Origin: CAZPNX01 sp964588285 | GTDB lineage: Bacteria > Edwardsbacteria > AC1 > EtOH8 | Reading direction: 5' to 3' | Assembly (NCBI GenBank): GCA_964588285.1 | Contig: CAZPNX010000015.1 | Location: 1-60,447, forward strand | Length of the DNA stretch: 60,447 nt | Shown here: one piece after another, positions 9,941 to 16,991 of the stretch | Position numbering within the stretch: the stretch's first letter is position 1 | Layout of the letters: each line of letters opens with the position of its first letter | The notes under the pieces: model-generated | What the model saw: the letters and a program-made list of their open reading frames with translations, nothing else | The model's database searches: none | Told to the model about the DNA's origin: nothing | Position numbers and translations under genes: made by a program

Positions 9941-11407
9941 TCAACGCCGCAGCCCCTGGTATAGAGAGAGGCTGCCGATGAAAAGGAAGCCCAGCCAGTA
10001 GATCAGAACGAAAGGCGTGGTGGCCAACTGCAAATGCTGCAGGGAATACCACAGGGCGAAGCTGATATAAGCGAATAGGAGCAGTTCCAAAACCACCGTT
10101 CCGCTAAAGGCCGCCCGGTAGCCGGACATGCCTCCCTGACGCTTATTGGCGCTGCCCATCAGATTGTACTTTGGGGTGCGGATAAAGGCGCTTCTGCGGT
10201 TTAGAAGAGCCGCCAGCACCGCTTTGGTATTGGTCACCGACAGCCCGACGGCCCCGGCCATCAATATGGGCAGGAACAGCACCCGCCTCTTCCAGTCGGG
10301 GTAGATCTCCTTCTGGGCATAGATGTAGAAAAGCGGATAGCTGAAGGCGCTGGCGGTGAATACGGTGGCCCCTATGAAGAAACCTCGCGAGGCGCTGGAG
10401 GAGACCTTGATGACCATCATTGGCAGTGAGAGCAAGGCCACCAGAAGCATCACCGGAAAAACCAGGTGGTTGGTCAGGTGGATGGTGGCCTCCCATTTGA
10501 CCTTAAATGGCAGGGATGGGGCGCGCCAGATGCGGGGCAGCAGCTTTTTAGCCGTTTGGATGGCGCCCTTGGCCCAACGGTATTGCTGGGCTTTGTAACC
10601 GTGAATCTCGGCCGGCACCTCGGCCGGGCAAACCACCTCGTTGACATAAACGAAGCGCCAGCCGGCCAGCTGGGCGCGGTAGGAAAGGTCCATGTCCTCG
10701 GTCAGAGTGTCGTCCTGCCAGTTGCCGGCGTCCTCGATGGCCTTTTTCCGCCAGATGCCGGCCGTACCGTTGAAGTTTATGAATATCCCGTCGGCGTTGC
10801 GGGCTCCGTGCTCGATAACAAAGTGCGCGTCCAGCCCGATGGTCTGGCTGCGGGTCAGCAGGCAGCTGTCCCCGTTGAGGTGCCCCCAGCGGGCCTGCAC
10901 TAAGCCGATGTCCTTGGCCGCAAAATAGGGCAGCATTTTCCTGAGGAAATCCGGCGGCGGCATGAAATCGGCATCGAAGATGGCCAGATACTGGCCCTTG
11001 GCCGTCTTCAAGCCCTGGCGCAGAGCGCCCGCCTTGAATCCGGTTCTGTCCGTCCGATGAATATGGACGATATCGGTGCCCAGCAGTTGGTGCTTGCGGA
11101 CGATCTTTGCGGCCAGTTCCTTGGTCTCGTCGGTGGAATCATCCAATACTTGGATCTCCAGCCTGTCTCGGGGATAATCCAGGGCACAGGCCGACTCTAT
11201 CAGGCGTTCCACCACAAACTTCTCGTTATAGATCGGCAGCTGGACGGTCACCCTGGGCCAAATCCGAAAAAACCGCTTGGGCTTGTCGGACCGGCCCCGG
11301 TATTTTCGGTAGAGGTAGACCATCAGGTAGGCATGGAGGGAATATACGGAAAGCACCGCCATCAGCAGTCCGTATAGAATCAGAATGGCGATCTCGATGG
11401 GAGACAT
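9941..11407 (-). CDS. Family 2 glycosyltransferase, cellulose-synthase-like membrane protein
   Basis: 488 residues. Processive-type GT2 motifs are all visible: DDS (89-91), DAD (145-147), TED (236-238) and QQYRW (274-278). One hydrophobic segment precedes the catalytic domain and four or so follow it, as in membrane polysaccharide synthases. It probably transfers sugars from a nucleotide-sugar donor to a polysaccharide or glycolipid. The product cannot be told from sequence; a BcsA-type PilZ domain is absent, so cellulose is not implied. It stands alone between its own promoter and a terminator. Confidence 0.88.
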   Translation of the reverse strand: MSPIEIAILILYGLLMAVLSVYSLHAYLMVYLYRKYRGRSDKPKRFFRIWPRVTVQLPIYNEKFVVERLIESACALDYPRDRLEIQVLDDSTDETKELAAKIVRKHQLLGTDIVHIHRTDRTGFKAGALRQGLKTAKGQYLAIFDADFMPPPDFLRKMLPYFAAKDIGLVQARWGHLNGDSCLLTRSQTIGLDAHFVIEHGARNADGIFINFNGTAGIWRKKAIEDAGNWQDDTLTEDMDLSYRAQLAGWRFVYVNEVVCPAEVPAEIHGYKAQQYRWAKGAIQTAKKLLPRIWRAPSLPFKVKWEATIHLTNHLVFPVMLLVALLSLPMMVIKVSSSASRGFFIGATVFTASAFSYPLFYIYAQKEIYPDWKRRVLFLPILMAGAVGLSVTNTKAVLAALLNRRSAFIRTPKYNLMGSANKRQGGMSGYRAAFSGTVVLELLLFAYISFALWYSLQHLQLATTPFVLIYWLGFLFIGSLSLYQGLRR

Positions 11408-11454
11408 GATGGCTAATATGGTCTTTGTTTGATTGTTTTATTGCTTAACCTGAT

Positions 11455-11483
11455 ATTTTATCACTTTTTTATGTTTTTTACAA
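11455..11483 (-). promoter_or_regulatory. Putative sigma70 promoter of the glycosyltransferase gene
   Basis: Minus-strand TTGTAA (11478-11483) and TAAAAT (11455-11460) are 17 bases apart in an A/T-rich intergenic stretch. The predicted transcript would have a leader of about 40 bases before the ATG at 11407. A second TATAAT lies slightly upstream but lacks a good -35. Confidence 0.5.
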
Positions 11484-11524
11484 GGTATTTTTATATAGCA
11501 ATTATACTATCCGGGATAAATTTA

Positions 11525-11559
11525 ATGAAGAAAGGTCTCGGTCCCGTCCCTTTCTTCAT
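11525..11559. repeat. Perfect inverted repeat downstream of the aldehyde oxidoreductase gene
   Basis: ATGAAGAAAGG (11525-11535) is answered by its complement CCTTTCTTCAT (11549-11559) with a 13-base loop. It follows the oxidoreductase stop by about 30 bases on the minus strand and could stabilise or end that transcript, but there is no T run. Confidence 0.55.
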
Positions 11560-11591
11560 CTTGTTGTCTGACAATGCGTTGGCTTGCGGCT

Positions 11592-13421
11592 TTACAGACC
11601 GAGCTCGGCCAGTTTCCCTTTTTCTGGCACGCCCCCTTCATCCCAGCCTCGAAGCCGGTAATACTCGTCAAGCAACGGCTTAAGAACCACCGTCTTGCCT
11701 TTGGAGTGTCCCTCTAACAGCGGCTCGTTGCCAAACCTGGCCGGGAGGGAATCGTCGGCGCGGGAGAATCCTTCCCTGAGATTGAAGAGGCGCTCCAGAT
11801 TCCATATCCGCTCCCCGGCCCGGAGGAATTCGGCGCTGTCGCGTTTTAGACCGGTGGCCGCCTGCAGCATCTCGGCGTAGTGTTCCGGACTCAGGGCGAA
11901 AAAGGAGAAAAGACAGGCTCCGATGGAGTCGATACCAGCCGTCAGGTCCTGATAGAGCTTGACGATTCCAGGCTTGCCGGCGGCGGCGAACCGGCTGACC
12001 GGTACCGGGGTGGCGATGGCCTCGCAGCCGATCAGGAAGTTGCGCACATGGCACCCCCCCCGGTTGGCCGTGGCCATGGCCAAGGCCATGCCGTGGAAGC
12101 CGCGCGGGTCGTAGGCCGGCAGCTCCAGGCCCTTGACGTGCATGGCCAGCTCGGGATGGCCGAATTTTTCCGCCAGGCGCTTGCTTCCCAGACCGAGCAA
12201 GCGGCCGAAACCTTGGGCTCTTCCCATCTGTTCGGTAAAAAGGACAATGGCCTCGGCATCGCCGAACCTGAGCTCCCGCCCCAGGTCCCGGAGAATGGCT
12301 TCTTTCGCCTCCTGGTCCAAAAAGCCGCGCTCTGAAAGCTCCATGGCGCAAGCGATGGCGCTTCCGGCCGAAATGGTGTCCAGTCCCAGTTCGTTGCAGT
12401 TGTAATTGGCATGGACCACCGCCTCCAGGTCCCGCACCCCGCACAGGGCGCCCAAAGCCCAGATGGTTTCGTACTCCGGCCCCTTGCCCTGGCGCTTTGA
12501 GGTCTTGGTGGCCCGGGAGCAGCCGATGGCGCAGGCGGCGCAGGGCTCGCGTTTTACGAAGAACCTCTCCTTGAGGGTCTGGGCCGAGAGGCTATCGTCG
12601 TCCACAAAAAACCCTTGCTGGAAGTTCCTGGTGGGCCAGGCGCCGTAGGAGTTGATGATCTTGACCAGCACCGGCGTTCCCCACTCCTTGAGGGCGTCCT
12701 TGGTCAGCGGCGCCTCGGCCACAAAGGTCATCCACTGCTTCTTGGCGGCGGCCAAGGCCTCCTCGTCCGGCCACGGAGTCTTGACGGCGCCGACCGCCGC
12801 TACCGCTTTCAGATTTTTCGAGCCCATGACCGCTCCGGCACCGCCCCGACCGGCCGCGTGGTCCTTCTCGTTCATGATGGATGCCAGCAGGGACAGGTTC
12901 TCGCCGGCCGGCCCGATGCAGGCCACCCCAGCTTTGGGATCGATTTTGGCCAGCAGGGCTTCGGTGGTTTGGTGCGTGTCCAGTCCCCAGAGGTCGGCGG
13001 CATCCCGCAGCTCGGCATGGTCGCCCTGCAGACAGAGATATACCGGCCGGGCCGCCCGTCCCTCAAAAGCCACCATATCGAAGCCGCAGGCTTTGAGATC
13101 GATCCCGAAATGCCCTCCGGCCGAGCAGGAAAGAATGGCGCCGGTTAGGGGCGATTTGGTGACCGCGTTGTAGCGGCAGGAGGTGGCGGCGCCGCTGCCG
13201 TTTAGGGGATTGGCGACCAAATACAGCTTATTGTCCGGAGAAAGGGGATCGACGCCCGGTTTCAGCTCGTCGTAAAGATATTTGGATCCCAGGCCCCGCC
13301 CCCCGAGATAGTCGCGAAGCATTTCCTCGGGGATATCCTCGGACTCGATCGAACCCGTGGTCAGATTCACCCGCAGCAGTTTACCGTGATAGCCGCCTTT
13401 TATCTGCTTGAACTGAGGCAT
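11592..13421 (-). CDS. aor: Tungsten-type aldehyde:ferredoxin oxidoreductase
   Basis: 609 residues. The family oxidises aldehydes to acids, passing electrons to ferredoxin, with a tungstopterin cofactor and one 4Fe-4S cluster, in the cytoplasm of anaerobes. Seen: GGRGLGSKYLYDELKPG near the N-terminus, the cluster Cys residues C294, C297 and C301 (CAACAIGC), the later C503 (DSIGACLF) and the pterin-region DPRGFHGMALA. The start is the ATG at 13421, preceded by GAGGAG and only 10 bases after the DeoC stop; a longer frame back to 13526 runs into that gene and reads as nonsense. Pairing with an acetaldehyde-forming aldolase suggests acetaldehyde as substrate (inference). Confidence 0.93.
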   Translation of the reverse strand: MPQFKQIKGGYHGKLLRVNLTTGSIESEDIPEEMLRDYLGGRGLGSKYLYDELKPGVDPLSPDNKLYLVANPLNGSGAATSCRYNAVTKSPLTGAILSCSAGGHFGIDLKACGFDMVAFEGRAARPVYLCLQGDHAELRDAADLWGLDTHQTTEALLAKIDPKAGVACIGPAGENLSLLASIMNEKDHAAGRGGAGAVMGSKNLKAVAAVGAVKTPWPDEEALAAAKKQWMTFVAEAPLTKDALKEWGTPVLVKIINSYGAWPTRNFQQGFFVDDDSLSAQTLKERFFVKREPCAACAIGCSRATKTSKRQGKGPEYETIWALGALCGVRDLEAVVHANYNCNELGLDTISAGSAIACAMELSERGFLDQEAKEAILRDLGRELRFGDAEAIVLFTEQMGRAQGFGRLLGLGSKRLAEKFGHPELAMHVKGLELPAYDPRGFHGMALAMATANRGGCHVRNFLIGCEAIATPVPVSRFAAAGKPGIVKLYQDLTAGIDSIGACLFSFFALSPEHYAEMLQAATGLKRDSAEFLRAGERIWNLERLFNLREGFSRADDSLPARFGNEPLLEGHSKGKTVVLKPLLDEYYRLRGWDEGGVPEKGKLAELGL

Positions 13422-13431
13422 GATTGGCTCC

Positions 13432-14385
13432 TCACAGATCCTTGTCAATGCGGTAGTGAAAGTGGTCGCAGCCCCGGCACTTGGCATTGGACAGCTCCCG
13501 CATCTCCACCCGCAGCTTTTCCACATGATGATAGGGGCAGACCAGGCAGGGCGTCACTCCGGCCTGGGCCCAGTGGCGGCTTTGGTGCTTAAGCCAGCCC
13601 ATGGAGGAAACGATGGCCAGCGGGGCGCTGGTGCCACAACGCCAGAGCATGGGATCCCAGAGCTCTGGCTCGGGTGCGCCAGCATAGGCCAGCCGTAGAA
13701 AGCTCAGGGCATCGGATATGCCGCCGGCTGCTTTGACGCCCCGCTGCGGCCCCATGACCTGACGCATGATCCTGATATGCTCGGGCATGGCTCCGTAGGC
13801 GTCCATGCCGGTGGAGTTCTTGATGAAGTTGGCCTGGGACTGGGCCACCACCTCGGATACCTTCCACACTTCCTCCTCGGTCAGCTCCGAGGAGCGGACG
13901 ATCACCTTGACCGTCTCCCCGTCGGCCGCCTGGCAGACGGCGTCTATCTCCTCCAGGGTATAGCCTGGGTCCTTCTTGAAGCGCCCCACGTTGATGACCG
14001 TGTCCAGCTCCAGCCTCCCCTTGCCCTCGCCCCTCAGCTCCCGGCTTTTTTTGACGATGTGTTCGGCCATTTTCGCCTTAAGCCCGATGTCAGACTTACC
14101 CAAGGGAAAATCGTGGACATAGCACTCCTTGACGGCAGAGCCCTTGAGGAGCGGGGGCAGGATGTCGGCCGCCTCCACCGGGTTGACGCAGACCGAGGCG
14201 CAGCCCAAGGTTTTGGCCCAATCGGCCATCTTGGCCATCTTGGGAGCCTGGGTGTCGGCCTTGAGGTCGGTAACGTCCAAGAATGAGGCGATGCGCCGAG
14301 CATTAAAGCTTTCGATGAGCTTGACCATCCGTTCGGCGTCGAACTCGACCAACGGCGTGGCGGCGGCGGGGTAAGGTGCGGGCAT
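13432..14385 (-). CDS. Deoxyribose-phosphate aldolase family protein with Cys-rich C-terminal extension
   Basis: 317 residues; ordinary DeoC is about 220-260. DeoC splits 2-deoxyribose 5-phosphate into acetaldehyde and glyceraldehyde 3-phosphate. Catalytic residues align: the Schiff-base Lys in NFIKNSTG (K189), the relay Lys in GVKAAGGI (K218) and the Asp in ELDTVINVG (D128). Residues from about 245 to the end are extra and carry CLVC (280-283), HH, and CRGC (303-306), which looks like a zinc-ribbon or other metal site. Ten bases separate its stop from the aldehyde oxidoreductase ATG. Whether deoxyribose phosphate is the true substrate is not proved. Confidence 0.88.
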   Translation of the reverse strand: MPAPYPAAATPLVEFDAERMVKLIESFNARRIASFLDVTDLKADTQAPKMAKMADWAKTLGCASVCVNPVEAADILPPLLKGSAVKECYVHDFPLGKSDIGLKAKMAEHIVKKSRELRGEGKGRLELDTVINVGRFKKDPGYTLEEIDAVCQAADGETVKVIVRSSELTEEEVWKVSEVVAQSQANFIKNSTGMDAYGAMPEHIRIMRQVMGPQRGVKAAGGISDALSFLRLAYAGAPEPELWDPMLWRCGTSAPLAIVSSMGWLKHQSRHWAQAGVTPCLVCPYHHVEKLRVEMRELSNAKCRGCDHFHYRIDKDL

Positions 14386-14622
14386 GGCGGTTTTGCCTCA
14401 AGAAATAATGGAATATGATAGCACTGGCAATTAAGGAAGAAGGCGCCCTATATTTTGTGCTATATTGAAAAACACGATTTTAAGGCTTAATGCCAATAAC
14501 ATCTATAGAACCGTAATTTATTTGCGCCCCTAAAAGATGATTTTATCCGGCTTAAAAAGCAAAAGGAACAACCATATTATGGCATTAAGCAATATCATTA
14601 TACAATGCTCGGCTTAACCAAG
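14386..14622. other. A/T-rich intergenic region with spaced inverted repeat
   Basis: This 237-base gap separates comEC from the aldolase gene. It holds an 11-base inverted repeat, GCTTAATGCCA at 14485-14495 and its complement at 14580-14590, 84 bases apart. The base composition is much more A/T-rich than the flanking genes. It presumably holds the promoter for the aldolase-oxidoreductase pair, but no convincing -35/-10 pair was found. Confidence 0.5.
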
Positions 14623-16983
14623 TCAATTATCGTCCAAGCCTCCAAGCATGGTGGCAATCTGATAAGAAACGCCGTCGTCTATCAATCTGACACACCCGTA
14701 AAGATCGGTGCGCACTATTTTAGCCCCTGCTAGGGCATAATTCTCCAAAGCCTGGGGTGAGGGATGCCCGAAACGGTTATGCTCCCCCACCGAGATAACC
14801 GCTGTTTCCGGTTTGATGGCTTGGGCCAAACCTGCCCCGTTGTTGTGCCTGGCCCCATGGTGAGGCACCTTAAGCACGTGGCACCTAGGCAACAGGCCGA
14901 TACGCAACAGGTGCCCCTCCAGTTCCGGCCCCATGTCGCCGGTGAACAAAAATGAGTGCTCCCCGTACATAATATAGCAGATAAGGGACGATTCGTTGCC
15001 GTTCTCCATCGTGTCCGGCCGGCTGTAGATAAAGCCCCGGGCCGGCCAGATGCCCTCGAGGGTGTCGTAGCCGCAAAGGCTGTCCACCCTGGCTCGGCTT
15101 TTAACGGCGGCTTCCAAGGCAGCCAGATACAGCGGTTTGTCGCTGGGGTGATGGGTGATGGTCAGACGCCTAACGTTGACTGAATGAAACACAGTAGCCG
15201 CCCCCCCGCAGTGGTCGGCGTCGGCATGGGTGATCAGAAACCGGTCAATGGCCCCGATGCCCTGGTAACGGAGGAAAGGAACCATCACCCTCTGTCCGTA
15301 GTCGTAACTGCTTCCTTCGGCGGATGCCGGCCCTCCTTGTCCGGCGTCGATGGCCAACACCCGGCCGTTGGGAAACCTAATGACGGCGGCATCGCCCTGT
15401 CCTACATCAAGATAGTAAATCTCCAAAGGCCGCGGTTCGGCCAGGGCCTGCCGCCAGACGACGGCGTTGGCCGACAGCAGAACGGCGGCCAGCAGCGCCG
15501 GGCGCCATCTTCCCAGTTTGGACCAAGCGAAGACCAGTGTCAGAATAAAAGCATAGGCCGCCACCTGGATGAGATCCGGGCGGGGCCAGGAGATCGAAGC
15601 CGCTCCCAGTCCGGAGAAAAATTCGACCGATCTCAGCATCAGCCAGGCGGCTCCATAGGCGCTGGCGGCCAGGGGCGCGGCCAGTTGCCAGCTGACAAGC
15701 CAGGCCAGGGACAGGGCGATGCCCAGCGCCAGCACCAACCCGGCCAGCGGCACCACCACGATGTTGGCCGCCAGGGAAACCAAGGGCACCCGGTGAAAAT
15801 GATAGGCCAAAAACGGGGTGGTGGCCAACTGGGCCGCGGCCGATACCGACAGCGGAGTCAGCAGCCAGTTTCTAACGGACGGAGAGCCGGTTATCTTGAA
15901 AAAAAGATTCTGCAGGGATGCGGTCAATGTCAGAATTCCGAAAGTGGCGGCAAACGACAGCTGGAAGCCCACGGTGAACAGGGCCTGCGGCCAGAAGGCA
16001 AGTATTAAAAGACCCGCCAGGCCCAGCATGTTTAGTCCGCTGCCCTGGCGCTCGAACAGCATCCCCAGCATCACCGCACAGCTCATAATGGCCGCCCTGA
16101 CGATGGAGGCCGAGCCGCCAGTCAGGGCCGCATAAAAAACCAGTCCCACCATGGCGGCCAAGTAGGCGCCCCGTTTCGGCAAGCGGGCCACTCGGAGTAA
16201 GGTGAAGAGTATCATGGCCACCAGGGCCACATGGAGCCCGGAAACCGCCAGTACGTGGGTGGTGCCGGTCCCGGAAAAGGCGTCCTTGACCCTGTCCGAC
16301 AAAAAGTTTCTTTCGCCCAGCAACAATCCCAAAAGCAGGGCCGCCTCGTCGCCTTCCATATTTTGTCCTACCGCCCGCCTGATCTGCCTTCTGGCCGGAA
16401 TGATCAGCCCGGCCATTATAGGATTTCCTCGGCCCTTTTCTACCAGCTCCGCCCGTTGCACTGAAATTATCCCGGCCACCTCCTGCTGCTCCAGATACTG
16501 CCGGTAGTCGAATCCCCCAGGATTGCGGGACGGCCCGGCCAGCCGCCAATCGCCCTCGACCACCAGCCTGTCGCCATAAGACGGCTCCAGACCCAGGTCC
16601 TGGTCCAGATAGCATGAGGCTTTGAAGCCGACCGTCCGCCATCCGCCGTCAGATTGTCCGACCGCCTCCGCCTTGGCGGTAAAGACCCAGCGGCCCCTGG
16701 CCAGCCTTGGTTCTCCGGCCACCCTGATCACCATTTGCTGCCGGCCCGGTGTCAAGGGCGCCTGGGCGGTCCGGACCCTAACTTGATGCCACAAAGCGGC
16801 AGACATGGCCAGGACTGCAAGCCACAGCCAGCCGGACAACCGACTGCGCCGCCATACCAAGGTCAAGGCGGCCGCCACCCCCAGCCCCATCCAGCACAAC
16901 AACACAGGGATATTGACGGCTTTGCCGATCAATATCCCTGCGGCCATGGTCAGGAACAGGCGTACCGCCGGGTACCTTTCCAT
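14623..16983 (-). CDS. comEC: ComEC/Rec2-type DNA uptake channel protein
   Basis: 786 residues, full length for the family. Order: N-terminal hydrophobic segments and a DUF4131-like domain (about 1-190), the competence-domain membrane core (about 200-490), and a C-terminal metallo-beta-lactamase-like domain with HADADH at 586-591 and a later PHHG. In naturally competent bacteria ComEC forms the inner-membrane channel for single-stranded DNA. It begins eight bases after the upstream TPR gene's stop, so the two are probably co-transcribed. Other competence genes (comEA, dprA) are not in the window, so actual uptake is unproved. Confidence 0.93.
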   Translation of the reverse strand: MERYPAVRLFLTMAAGILIGKAVNIPVLLCWMGLGVAAALTLVWRRSRLSGWLWLAVLAMSAALWHQVRVRTAQAPLTPGRQQMVIRVAGEPRLARGRWVFTAKAEAVGQSDGGWRTVGFKASCYLDQDLGLEPSYGDRLVVEGDWRLAGPSRNPGGFDYRQYLEQQEVAGIISVQRAELVEKGRGNPIMAGLIIPARRQIRRAVGQNMEGDEAALLLGLLLGERNFLSDRVKDAFSGTGTTHVLAVSGLHVALVAMILFTLLRVARLPKRGAYLAAMVGLVFYAALTGGSASIVRAAIMSCAVMLGMLFERQGSGLNMLGLAGLLILAFWPQALFTVGFQLSFAATFGILTLTASLQNLFFKITGSPSVRNWLLTPLSVSAAAQLATTPFLAYHFHRVPLVSLAANIVVVPLAGLVLALGIALSLAWLVSWQLAAPLAASAYGAAWLMLRSVEFFSGLGAASISWPRPDLIQVAAYAFILTLVFAWSKLGRWRPALLAAVLLSANAVVWRQALAEPRPLEIYYLDVGQGDAAVIRFPNGRVLAIDAGQGGPASAEGSSYDYGQRVMVPFLRYQGIGAIDRFLITHADADHCGGAATVFHSVNVRRLTITHHPSDKPLYLAALEAAVKSRARVDSLCGYDTLEGIWPARGFIYSRPDTMENGNESSLICYIMYGEHSFLFTGDMGPELEGHLLRIGLLPRCHVLKVPHHGARHNNGAGLAQAIKPETAVISVGEHNRFGHPSPQALENYALAGAKIVRTDLYGCVRLIDDGVSYQIATMLGGLDDN

Positions 16984-16991
16984 TATCCTAA

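Noticed and set aside
9924..11591. Cellulose synthesis operon
   Set aside because: The glycosyltransferase has the catalytic motifs but no PilZ domain and no bcsB, bcsC or cellulase neighbours, so cellulose is not supported.
13422..13526. 35-codon N-terminal extension of the aldehyde oxidoreductase
   Set aside because: It overlaps the DeoC gene and encodes unrelated sequence; the family-typical N-terminus begins at 13421.
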